A DNA stretch of 64,000 nucleotides from Callipepla californica brunnescens (taxonomy: Eukaryota; Chordata; Aves; Galliformes; Odontophoridae). A program made the translations under genes and the position numbers. This document shows positions 30,546-41,466 of the stretch, piece after piece; the first letter of the stretch is position 1, and each line of letters begins with the position of its first letter. The stretch covers positions 51,279,115-51,343,114 of the forward strand of contig JALIRH010000004.1 of assembly GCA_023055505.1 (NCBI GenBank). The letters are read 5' to 3'. The notes beneath the pieces are model-generated. The model worked only from the letters and a program-made list of their open reading frames with translations, had not been told where the DNA came from and did no database searches.

Positions 30546-30948
30546 CAGGAACAAAACTTGTCTTTGATATATATATTATTCGTTACAAGCTGATCAACAA
30601 CAAGAAACATAAAAGCAGCGGTGTAGGTGACCTCGTCTTGCGGAAAATAAAGCATCAGCTTCCGGCTCCATGGCAGTGGCCACAGTTCTTAGAGAGTTCC
30701 CAGGGCGTTCGACAGACATTGTCCAGAAAGTTTGCTCGCTCCCTGGGAGCTCAGCGCTCAGGGGAGGGACCCTGTGAGCGGCTCTCTGGGCACAGCACCA
30801 GCACTGGCCTCAGCCCCTGCTGCCTCCCAGCTCCCTGGCCCCGCTCCTCCCTGCCCCCAGGGGCTGTGGCTCCTGGCCCAGCCCTCCCAGCCACGAGCAA
30901 ACTCCCACCCAGCCCCACTGACCTCCCCTCTCTCTTTTCTTCCAGATC

Positions 30949-31260
30949 ATGGCTTTGGCGTTTATCTTCGCCTTGGTGGCGCAGACACTGCCACTTGCTG
31001 GCGACGAGTTTCATGAGGACATCTTCATCCGCATGTGGTAGCGTGAGGTGTATCTGCGAGAGCAGATGAAAGAGCTGCTGCAGGAGGTGGAGCAGAGCGA
31101 CCAGGACGACAGCAGGACGGGAATGCTAGCTTTGCTGCCTTCCTTGAAGATCATGGGTGTTCTTTGTGTTTTTGTACTAGTCCGCTCTTTACTCCAGGCA
31201 AGGTACAACGGTTTTCCTCCATCTGGAATATTCCTGAGATGTTCAAGTGCGCAATCCTAA
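30949..31260 (+). pseudogene. ITPRIPL signal-peptide exon with nonsense codon, unit 3
   Basis: ATG at 30949 and TAG at 31039-31041, as in unit 2. The acceptor and coiled-coil stretch are retained. Confidence 0.6.
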
Positions 31261-31628
31261 AACTTAGGCAGAAAGCTTCAAAGCTGTGCGCCCCGATCCT
31301 GGCAGTGCCAGAGTCACAGCTCACCGCGGTGTGCCTGCGCCAGTCAAACACTGTGCCACGACAGCCAGAATCCTCAGAGGAAGAAAACGCCTCTGGATGC
31401 AACACTGCCCTTAGAAGGCCCTGCGGCCGATCCCGAGCTGCACCAGCTCCTGCCGGCCCTGCAAGGGAACACTGCACCTCCGGCCTGGCCTCTGGGCCTT
31501 CCTGCGTCGGGGCACACAGCACTCTCATCAGCCGCCCCTAGGCCGGTGGCTGGGGCCTACAGGGCCCTTGGGATCCCTGGCGGAGCAGCCACTGGCTTCT
31601 GAGAGTTTCAGCGCTGTCCCATGGACAG

Positions 31629-33222
31629 ATGTTGGATGCTGTCAGCTACACTGCTGTCCAGCCGACAGCCGTTGGCATTCATCAGTTACACATTGCTGTC
31701 AGGCCGACAGCCATTGCGGTCCATCAGAACCAGAGAATGAGAGAATCAGGGATTAGGAGAATCACAAATTCACAGGCATGGCAGCGGAGCCCCAGGGGAA
31801 TGCTAGCTTTGTTGCCTTCCTTGAAGATCATGGGTGTTCTTTGTGTTTTCGGACTTCTGTTCTGGTTAATATGGAAGATCGAGAAAAAGTTCTGGGAGGA
31901 TCAAGACAACAGTGATGAGGAGAGCTGCAGCAGGGAGGAGGAGCAAGAGCAGGAGGAGCAGCAGGAGCAGGAGGCTGAGGAGCAGGAGGAGAAGGAGGTG
32001 AAGGTCCAGGATGAGCAGAACGATAGTGGTGAGGTGGAGGAAGAGGAGGTAGAAAAGCTGCAGGAAGAAGATGAGGAGGAGAACGTGCAAGAGGAAGGAG
32101 TTCATCAGTCACATTTCCTTCCAGAATCTTTTGGGCCAAACGAGGACCTTAAGGAACTTGGAGACAGTCTGCTGTACCTAGTGAATATCCTCATCGATAT
32201 AGCTCAGAATGTTGTGTTAGATACATTCTTTCCAGTACCAGAGCAATCCTTTGTGGTGGGCAGTACCTACGAAGGCTGGGGGTCTCCCTGTGGGGGAAAC
32301 TGTCTTCCGCTTTCTTGTGTCCCTGAAACCCCGACGTGGGCACATTTTCCACCTGGAACTGGGCACCACACGGGAGCTGCCAATACAGAACTCCCGTATC
32401 CGTGTAGAGCTGAAATGCACGTGTGGGCAGGAGCAGGATCTGAAAATGCTGTGTTTCCTCCACACCTCTGCGGACGAGCTGAGAAATCAGCAACCCAGCC
32501 TCCTAGACACCCTCTGCAGTGGCCCCTACCTAGACGTGGAGAAGACTGCCCGCTGGTTCGGGGCGGTGTTCAAAAATGCCTGGAAATGCGTGCCTCTGTC
32601 AGCAGCATGCCGCTTGAATGCGGTGCACTTCAAGCGCTCCTGCAGGTTTCAACTGACTCCTATGATCCAAAGAACATTCTTGATCGATGTCATGTTTGGC
32701 GTACAGCAAGGCAATACTGACATCTTTCTGAGCAGCCAGGAGTCAGAGGCTGCTTATACACCCAGCACAGCCTGGCCGCAGACCTGTGCAGTGGCAGAGG
32801 CAAAGTTCTTCAAGCATGTAGCCGCCCGTGCTGGGGAGGACAGTTTCCACCTGGGATGTCTGAAAGCGTGTGCCTACATCCTGGTGGGCTACAACTTTTC
32901 CCCCTATGAGCTGAAGACAGTGCTCATGCACCTCCTGACTGCCATCCCTGTGGAATGCTGGAGTCAGAGTTACTTTGTGCAGCGGATGGAGGACATCTTG
33001 CACTACCTGTGCTGCTGCGTGGAGGAGAAACGGCTGGACCACTTCCTCATAGGAAATAAAGCGGTGCCTGCGGAGATTATCTTGCCGTGGGAATTCCGAG
33101 TGTCCGTACCGCCCAACCTGTTCCAGCGTGTGGCACGGGATCCAGACAGACATGAGCAGGCGCTGTATGAAACGGAGATGCTGCGAGATCGCTTCAAAAC
33201 TCTGCTGACAAGTGGGAAATGA
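31629..33222 (+). pseudogene. ITPRIP-like copy C, single-base frameshift
   Basis: Matches copies A and B throughout, but the G run after the GSTYEGW motif has five G (32278-32282) where all other copies have four. The frame from 31629 therefore leaves the Mab-21 domain and ends at 32720, while the true C-terminal frame is open from 32251 to 33222. An insertion in a homopolymer is a common sequencing or assembly error, so C may be a real pseudogene or an intact gene misread. Other differences from A: S for R at 162 region (HQSHFLPE) and W for R before EDQDN (FWEDQ). Confidence 0.7.
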
Positions 33223-33524
33223 CAGACTTCCACTTGTCCCACAGCCGAGCAAGGCGGACGTGGAGAAGACGCTCCTCAGTAATCATCCATCAAATGAGCT
33301 GTGCGTGTCTGAGTGCTACAGAAGCCCAGGCTCCTATCTGCTTGCAGTCGGACTGCAGAATGCAGCCAATTTTTCCATGACGTGCAGATTGACCGGAGTC
33401 CTCCTCTCCTACTCCTGCAGCTTGGCAAAATCCTGTTAAATCTGAGGCCACATGCTCTCCACACACCCTTCACAAGAGAGTTTTCCAGTTTTATCCTTAC
33501 TGTTATTTGTCTGTTTTTTGACTT

Positions 33525-33530
33525 AATAAA
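33525..33530 (+). promoter_or_regulatory. Poly(A) signal of copy C
   Basis: AATAAA retained at the usual place after the stop. Confidence 0.7.
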
Positions 33531-33940
33531 TAATGTTCACCTCAACCAACAGGTTGTAGTGTTTTGGTTTCCAATCTCCCCCCATCCCCTGCGAGAGAGG
33601 GTGTGAGCAGACGGCCGCGTGGTTCTGAGCTGCGTGCCAGCCCCAAAAACAAAGCATAACTGTCCCGCTCTGTGGGAAGGTTAGGATGTCACAGGCAGGC
33701 TCCAGGATACCCTGCTCCCCTGCATCCTCTTTCCAAAACTTACCGCTGTGGAAGGACAGACAAATATACAAAACAGAGACCGAGTGTTGACGGAAGGGGC
33801 CAGAGGGGAATGTTTATGTTTAAAGTGTAAAACAGGTACTTGACAGCATGATCTGGTATCTGATTGAAAGCAATGACCAGGTGCTATTTGAGGTGTTTAG
33901 ATAACAACCATTTGCTGTTGTTTAGATGACTAAGGGATTT

Positions 33941-34288
33941 ATGTTTTATTTGGTCTCTGTATGATCAGCGAAGCGTCGCCATAGAGTGTGAACCTGCAGT
34001 ACTCAGCTGTCAATGCTTTGTGGGCTGGTTCGGCCCGGTTCCATGACAACTGAGGAAAGAGACCCACGGGCCCACACCCCGGACAAGGGGAAGGGGGAAA
34101 GGGAAAAGGGAGATGGGCCCCGAAACAAAACAGCGGCAACGATCTGAGGAGGAAAGCTAATTTACTAAATAAGATATCAGAAAGCAAAATAACACAATAT
34201 AATACAATATTTGGAATGGAGGCTAATGAATCAAATAAAGTGAGCAAGAGAGAGTGTCCAAAAAACCGAAGGTCTTAGGCTACCGCTG
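33941..34288 (-). mobile_element. LTR R/U5-type fragment, unit 3
   Basis: Near identical to 5290-5640, including the joined 100-bp RT piece at 34294-34393. Confidence 0.6.
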
Positions 34289-34293
34289 AAAAG

Positions 34294-37200
34294 TTCTTTT
34301 TGAAAAGTATCCTACTGATTTCTTTTTCCTGGCCCATTCCTGGGTCAGTACTCCAAAAGCAGTCCCTTTGTCTGTGTTTACAAAAATAATAAAACAAGAA
34401 AAGGTTCCTCCCATCGAGGAGTTAGAGACGACACTTTCCATGCTTTAATGAAACCTTTGTCTCCTAGACCGATTTTGTGTATTACCATATCTAGTGGGGG
34501 GAGGTGTTGTACCACCAGTCCTTTCTTTCTTAATTCATTCCTTCTCTAAGTCCTCCCGTAATTTAGCCTTATACTACAATCATGGGTTAAATCTTCATCC
34601 GGTTCCCCGTATAAAAATTGAGCAGGATTTTGCAAGCTTGCAGTTTCTATTCATATTTATTCATATTTCAGTAGTCCAGCATCTGTAATCCACTTATCTG
34701 CTTTTTATTGTCGTACTCTCCTTATGTTAGGTGGAGTATACACCTTTAATTCACCCCCGAAAGTAATCTTCCCTGCTTCTTCTACTAACAGAGCTACAGA
34801 GACAATTGCTTGTAAACAGACAGGCCGTGAATCGTAAGAACAGCTTCTCTACGGTAAAGACAACTGTAAGTCATCCAGATACAAAGGTGCTACTCCCTAT
34901 TAATTGATCTGTTGGGCCAGATGTTTTGGATAATAAGCCTGTCGATGAGAAAGCAGGATCGACATCCTGTTGCCCCAACAGATGTCTGCCTTCAGGAATC
35001 ATAAGGAGCTCTGCCCCTTCAAGGTTTGAAAACTGACTCTTAGGTTAGATCCCCTCTATAACCAGAGTTTGGAATGTGATGAAAAGTACTTTTTGAAAAG
35101 TATCCTACTGATTTCTTTTTCCTGGCCCATTCCTGGGTCAGTACTCCAAAAGCAGTCCCTTTGTCTGTATTTACAAAAAAGGTGAAATGGCCTTTTTATA
35201 TCAGGTAAGCTTAACACTCGTGCAATAACAAGATCTGCCTTTAAATCTTCTAATCTTTGCTCATCCTTCTGACTCCACTCCACTTTACCAATCCATCTTG
35301 TTCTAGTTTCTGGTCTAAAAACTTTACCTTACTACTATAATTCTCAGTATATTGTTTACAGTATCCTAGCAGCCCTAAGATCTGCCTCACCGGCCTTTTA
35401 CTCCTCGGGGCTTTTTTTTAAAGATAAAATCCCATTTATCCGTTCTGGATCTAATTTCATAATTTCCCTTTCTTAACCAATGTCCCAAATATTTCACTTC
35501 CTCTTCTGTAAATTGTAATTTTACCTTTGAAACTTTCAACCCCTTTGAACCTAAGAAATTTAATAATTTAATGCTCCCCTGTCTAACTGTTTCCTTGTCT
35601 GTTTCAGCTAATAGTAAATCATCTGCGTATTGTACTAAGGTTACCTGTGGGTTTGAGTCATCGGTTTTTAGGACTTGCTCAAGGGCTTGTCCAAACAAGT
35701 TAGGGGATTCTGTGAGTCCCTGTGGGAGCACTATCCATCTAAGTTGTTGCTTTCTACGGGTGTTTGGATCTTCCCCTTTGAAGGCAAAGTAGTCTCTGCA
35801 TTCTGCTTTCAGGGGGCAGGTCCAAAAAGCATCCTTTAAATCAATTACACTGTGCCACTTAGATTCTGGGTTTCATTGACTGAGCAGGGCATAAGGGGTT
35901 TGCCACTACTGGGAAACGGGTAATTGTTCTCTTATTCATTTCCCTTAAGTTGTGGAACAATCTGTATGTGTCATCAGGTGTGGGGTTTTTTTGTTGGTTT
36001 TTCTTTGTTTGTTTTGTTTTGTTTTGTTTTGTTTTACAGGGAATATAGGAGTATTACAGGGAGACGTACAGGGCTGTAATCAGGGCTCTAATAGCCAATA
36101 GGCCTTTAGATATTAATTTTTCAATTTACCTTCCTGTGAAATAGGATATTGTTTGATGCTAATTGGGATCCCTGGATCCTTTACTGTTACTTCAGAGGGT
36201 TCTATGTCTAACTTCCCTACTGATTCTGGAGTATACCAAACTTCTGGGTTAATTCTAGCCTCATCTTCTATCGTTAGAGTACATGGCTTAACAGTTCTCT
36301 ATCTTTTACTTCCAAATTGATTCCTAACTCCACAATTAAATCTCTCCCTAGCCAATTATATTCTGCTTTAGATACCAATAAGAAAACCCAATTCCACAGG
36401 TGCTAGGTGATTCTATTTCTACCTGCTTTATAACAGGGTACCATAAAAGGCTCCCTTTTGCTCCAATTACTAGTAGCTTTTCCGAGGATAAAGAACGTCC
36501 TCGAGGTAAATATTGAACAGTCGATCTTTCTGCCCCAGAGTCTACCAAAAATTCCATTTCCTGACGCTGAGAACCCAGTTTCAATTTTATCAAGGGCTCT
36601 TTTCTATCCAGGGTCCCCAGCACATAAAGCCCCTGACCCCCTCAGTCCTCCTTAAACATTGTCTCGTCCTGGATTCTCTTTCTATAGTCTTTCTTCATGT
36701 GTCCCTTTTTCTGACAGTAGAAGCATTCTACTGTCCTCATATCTCTGGGTCTCGTCTGGTTAGGTTAAAGCACGTTGTCTGCCTGAGGAATATTCCCTCT
36801 TCTCCTTGCCTGAAACACCCCCATCTGTCCTTCTTTTACCGCAGATCTCAGAAGTTTTGCATGCCTCTTCTGAGTCTCCTCCTCTCACCTTACATATACT
36901 TTCTGAGCCTCTCTTTAGCAATTCGTCTAATCCTCTCTTCTGCCAATCCTCCAATTTCTCTGTTTTCCCTCAAATATCCAGGACCTAGCTACAAACTGCA
37001 TTTTCAGGAGAGCTTGCCGCACAGGGGTAGCAGGATCTAATCCTGAATATAACTAACTTTTTTGGGTAGTCTCTCAAACCACTCGGTAGGAGTTTCATCT
37101 TTTTTTTTTTTTTTTTTTTTGCTCGCTAAAAAGCCTTATTAAGATTCTCTAATCCCTTGAATAAAAAGAACTCGCAAATCTGCCATGTGAGTACGATGTT

Positions 37201-38076
37201 CCTGGTTCTGATTATCCCAACTGGGCCATTGTAAGGGCCACTCTATATCTGCTCCTGGGCCAGCCTGGTGTTGCTGATCCCAAATTTGCATACCTACCCT
37301 CCTGATCATATCCCTTTCTTCCGCTGTTAATAGTATGCCCAAAATTGCCTGTATCTCATCCCAGGTATAAAGGCTGGGACCTAGCCTCTCTGAGAACCCT
37401 GAAGGATCCTCTAGCAAATTCCCCATCTCCTTCTTAAATTCCCTTACGTCTCCTGAGTTTAAGGGAACTGAAACATATCCAACTCCTGGGTTTGATCCCC
37501 CGGTGGCTACGGGTATTTCTCTTAAAGGGAGAAGGTTTCTTCCTCGACTCTCTCTCCTGCCTAGTTTCCCTTCTAGCGATCCTTTTCCTAGGGAAGTCTA
37601 GGGGTTCAGATTCAGGTTCGTCTCCTGAATCAGATTCAGCATGCTCCAGAGGAGCTACTGGATTCTGTGCGGGGGGGAGGGTATGGGGGGGGGGGGGGGG
37701 GGGGGGGATAGTGTATAATGTCCTCCTCTGTTGTATTCCTTTTTTTTTTTTTTTTTTAAACTAAAGGGAATACAAAGGTTCGAAAATCAGATTCTACCCA
37801 TAATTTGGCATACTCGCTCTCTCCTAGATTGAAAGGCTGCTTTTCATTCACATAAGTATTTAGAGCCTGGCAGATCCGGTCCTCAAAGGATCCGAATACT
37901 GGCCAGAACAACTGATCTACCCTTATCTGTTTTCCTCCCCACACCTCCATACAGTAATGTACCATCTTCACCTCACTCTTTCCTCGTCTAGAGGGAGAAT
38001 TGCCCCAGTGTTTTAACATTAAACCTAGGGGGCTTTCGAGTGGTGTGTCTGGTAGCTTCACCTGCGAGCCACCCAT
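34294..38076 (-). mobile_element. Defective gammaretrovirus-like gag-pro-pol, unit 3
   Basis: As unit 1: MA 38076-37756, linker with pure G/C tract, CA open stretch 37426-37139, altered zinc knuckle, UGA 36642-36644, protease 36623-36348, RT palm 35731-35420 (YADD), connection, and integrase tail to about 34394. An extra T in the run at 35411-35418 shifts the RT frame relative to the other units. Confidence 0.8.
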
Positions 38077-38084
38077 GGGGTCAG

Positions 38085-38533
38085 AGGGCTTACTCGGCCT
38101 CTGGAGGACAGCTAATTTACTAAATAAGATATCAGGAAGCAAAATAACTAACACAATAGAATACAGTATCATTGGAATGGAGGCTAATGAATCAAATAAA
38201 GTGAGCAAGAGAGAGCGTCCGATAAACCCAAGGCCTTACGCTAACGCTGAAGGCGGACGGCAGCGAGCACCCACTGCCGAGTGATCCCGAAGGAAAGAGA
38301 GTGTCCCGTGACCGCAGACGGTTTTGATCTTTTCCCTCTGAGCGGAAAACACGTAAAAATACAAAGCATCGCAAAGTCCTCTGGGGAATGGAGTTCTCCC
38401 TCTCTTCGGAGATAGGCATACCCACAACTATCGACCCACAGAGCTGCAGCATTAACTCTCCAACTCCCAATACACCACATGATGTTATGATGTGGAATCT
38501 CAGCAATACAAGAAAAATCATAAAACCGTGACA
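38085..38533 (-). mobile_element. LTR with polypurine tract, unit 3
   Basis: TGTCACGG start at 38533 and polypurine tract 38534-38547; otherwise as in units 1 and 2. Confidence 0.7.
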
Positions 38534-38675
38534 TTCCACCCCTTTTTCAACACCATTCCATCATGCTTCATATACATATATGAATATATCTTTCTGTAGA
38601 TATATGTATGTGTGTGTATATAGAGACAGATAGCTACATACAGAAATAACTATGAACAGATATTAAATACAAACA

Positions 38676-39126
38676 CACGTGTTGTGGTTTTGCGGTTTTG
38701 ATGCCGGTACTCCACATCAGAAGGTCACGCAGGCAGTGAATGCTGCGGGGAGCAGCAGAGGGGCGGAGCTCCGCACCGGACGCCAGGCGCGCGCGGCTCT
38801 GGGCGCGCTCTCTCGGCTCCCGTGGAAATTCAGCACGAGTGCTTCCCGTGCAGTTCCTCCGTGACGTAAGCTCCCAGTTTTCTGGTTTGGAACTTTGTCT
38901 CTCTCTCAGTTGTTCAATTGTATGAGATTTGGTAAAGTTACCGTTCCTTCTCAGCTCGTGCCGTTGGTTTTTTTTACAGACCCATCTATTCCCTCTGTTC
39001 CCCCTCCCCCGGGAGCGCGCGGCTCTGCTGGGGCGGCCGCTGACGGTGCCGTTTTTTTTTCTTTCTTCCCTTTCTCTCTCCCTTCTCGGTTTCCCTTGGG
39101 TTGCTGTCACGGATAACACCGTGACA
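38676..39126. other. CpG-rich segment, unit 3
   Basis: Third copy of the island, with the inverted repeat at 39105-39126. In this unit it lies only about 300 bp upstream of truncated ITPRIPL copy D, on the correct side to act as a promoter if it has that activity. Confidence 0.45.
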
Positions 39127-39259
39127 ACATACAACATACATAGATACGTGGAATTACTGAGGGCGCTCTCCAGACATCCAATTCCCTTGTGGTACACATT
39201 GAACATCCCCATTCTTCTGCACCGCTTATTTTTCTTTTCTTTATTTTTTTTCTCTTTTT

Positions 39260-39422
39260 CAGTCAGCTCAACTTTGGCAGCTCGATCTACCTGATGGTTA
39301 TTTTGTTGTGCTTCAGTTGCCCGGCTCTTAAAAGCATGAGCATCTACATGGCGCACCTTTACAACCATGTTCTTTATTCGGGCAGCAATATCTTTCCACA
39401 GTTCAGCAGCCCAAATAGGTTT
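39260..39422 (-). pseudogene. ERVL RNase H C-terminal stub, unit 3
   Basis: Only the last 50 or so codons (VVKVRHVDAHAFKSRATEA and upstream) remain before the break into ITPRIPL copy D. It has Phe for Pro within the VDAHAPK stretch relative to units 1 and 2. Confidence 0.7.
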
Positions 39423-39451
39423 AGAGCTCTACACCAAATAGGTGTAGAGCT
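39411..39451. other. Rearrangement junction with templated insertion
   Basis: CCAAATAGG occurs at 39411-39419 and again at 39434-39442, and AGCTCTACAC (39425-39434) is the exact reverse complement of GTGTAGAGCT (39442-39451). The second arm is native ITPRIPL sequence and the first CCAAATAGG is native ERVL, so the bases between were copied from both sides, one of them inverted. Confidence 0.75.
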
Positions 39452-40262
39452 GAAATGCACGTGTGGGCAGGAGCAGGATCTGAAAATGCTGTGTTTCCTC
39501 CACACCTCTGCGGACGAGCTGAGAAATCAGCAACCCAGCCTCCTAGACACCCTCTGCAGTGGCCCCTACCTAGACGTGGAGAAGACTGCCCGCTGGTTCG
39601 GGGCGGTGTTCAAAAATGCCTGGAAATGCGTGCCTCTGTCAGCAGCATGCCGCTTGAATGCGGTGCACTACAAGCGCTCCTGCAGGTTTCAACTGACTCC
39701 TATGATCCAAAGAACATTCTTGATCGATGTCATGTTTGGCGTACAGCAAGCCGATACTGACATCTTTCTGAGCAGCCAGGAGTCAGAGGCTGCTTATACA
39801 CCCAGCACAGCCTGGCCGCAGACCTGTGCAGTGGCAGAGGCAAAGTTCTTCAAGCATATAGCCGCCCGTGCTGGGGAGGACAGTTTCCACCTGGGATGTC
39901 TGAAAGTGTGTGCCTACATCCTGGTGGGCTACAACTTTTCCACCCACGAGCTGAAGACAGTGCTCATGCACCTCCTGACTGCCATCCCTGTGGAATGCTG
40001 GAGTTGGAGGCACTTTGTGCAGCGGATGGAAGACATCTTGCACTACCTACAGTGCTGCGTGGTGGAGAAACGGCTGGACCACTTCCTCATAGGAAATGAG
40101 GCGGTGCCTGCAGAGATTATCTTGCCGTGGGAATTCCGAGTGTCCGTACCGCCCAGCCTGTTCCAGCGTGTGGCACGGGATCCAGACAGACATGAGCAGG
40201 CGCTGTATGAGACGGGGATGCTGCGAGATCGGTTCACAACTCTGCTGACAAGTGGGAAATGA
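39442..40262 (+). pseudogene. ITPRIP-like copy D, 5'-truncated and fused to antisense ERVL
   Basis: Starts at VELKC, so it lacks the membrane segment, acidic coiled coil and GS motif; the remaining Mab-21 C-terminal part is open to the normal stop. The frame is open leftward through antisense ERVL, with an in-frame ATG at 39294 giving a possible 322-residue chimera (MVILLCFSCPAL...). It carries the D/E/F set of changes: HYKRS, QQADT, KHIAA, KVCAY, FSTHE, SWRHF, LQCCVVEK, GNEAV, PPSLF. Its 3' UTR and poly(A) signal (40565-40570) are intact. Likely a pseudogene. Confidence 0.75.
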
Positions 40263-40564
40263 CAGACTTCCACTTGTCCCACAGCCGAGCAAGGTGGACG
40301 TGGAGAAGACGCTCCTCAGTAATCATCCATCAAATGAGCTGTGCGTGTCTGAGTGCTGCAGAAGCCCAGGCTCCTATCTGCTTGCAGTCGGACTGCAGAA
40401 TGCAGCCAATTTTTCCATGACGTGCAAATTGACCGGAGTCCTCCTCTCCTACTCCTGCAGCTTGGCAAAATCCTGTTAAAAGTGAGGCCACATGCTCTCC
40501 ACACACCCTTCACAAGAGAGTTTTCCAGTTTTATCCTTACTGTTATTTGTCTGTTTTTTGACTT

Positions 40565-40570
40565 AATAAA
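40565..40570 (+). promoter_or_regulatory. Poly(A) signal of copy D
   Basis: AATAAA; the downstream sequence has ATCTTC for the ATGTTC of copies A-C. Confidence 0.65.
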
Positions 40571-40689
40571 TAATCTTCACCTCAACCCACAGGTTGCAGT
40601 GTTTTGGTTTCCATTCTCCCCCCATCCCCTGCGAGAGAGGGCGTGAGCAAACGGCCGCGTGGTTCTGAGCTGCGTGCCAGCTCCAAAAA

Positions 40690-41023
40690 CAATGCTTCCT
40701 TTGGCATCCAACGGGGGCCCGAAGGATTTAGGTCAGGGCAGATCTGAGCAGAACACGCTTACACAAAGTTGTTATCAAGAGCTTGATAGCAGCCGGCACG
40801 GTCCTTCCATTCACAAAAGGGCTTTATTTTCTTACAGGGCTCTTTTTCTTAGCTCCTTTTGCCTGTCTGGGGGCTGCCCTGAGCTCATTTATGGTTTTGC
40901 CTCCTTGTACGGAGCATGCGCTCGTGTTTCACCCACAATGGATTTAACTGGGTGTTTGTACTCATTACGGCCATCGTTTTTGCACCTCAGGAATCTTCCC
41001 ACTGAAACTGTTAACTAGTCCGC
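40690..41023. other. Segment unique to the D/E/F array
   Basis: About 330 bp not present in units 1-3, joining the 3' flank of copy D to the spacer of copy E at CTAGTCCGC. It replaces the decayed fragment and signal-peptide exon found 5' of copies A-C. Repeated at 43487-43820. It contains an open + frame continuing from 40659 (119 codons), which I do not recognise. Confidence 0.55.
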
Positions 41024-41466
41024 TCTTTACTCCAGGCAAGGTACAACGCTTTCCCTCCATCTGGAATATTCCTGGGATGTTCAAGTGCGCAATCCTAAAA
41101 CTTAGGCAGAAAGCTTCAAAGCTGTGCGCCCCGATCCTGGCAGTGCCAGAGTCACAGCTCACCGCGGTGTGCCTGCGCCAATCAAACACTGTGCCACGAG
41201 AGCCAGAATCCTCAGAGGAAGAAAACGCCTCCGGATGCAACACTGCCCTGAGAAGGCCCTGCGGCCGATCCCGAGCTGCACCAGCTCCTGCCGGCCCTGC
41301 AAGGGAACACTGCACCTCCGGCCTGGCCTCTGGGCCTTCCTGCGTCGGGGCACACAGCACTCTCATCAGCCGCCCCTAGGCCGGTGGCTGGGGCCTACAG
41401 GGCCCTTGGGATCCCTGGCGGAGCAGCCACTGGCTTCTGAGAGTTACACCGCTGTTCCATCGACAG

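Larger units (their letters stand above)
27335..39422. repeat. Composite amplicon, unit 3 (truncated)
   Basis: Third copy. It has the RT palm plus ERVL gag block of unit 2 and the extra integrase/RT segment of unit 1, so the units are patchworks of one another. It stops inside ERVL RNase H at about 39422, where it joins ITPRIPL copy D. Confidence 0.9.
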
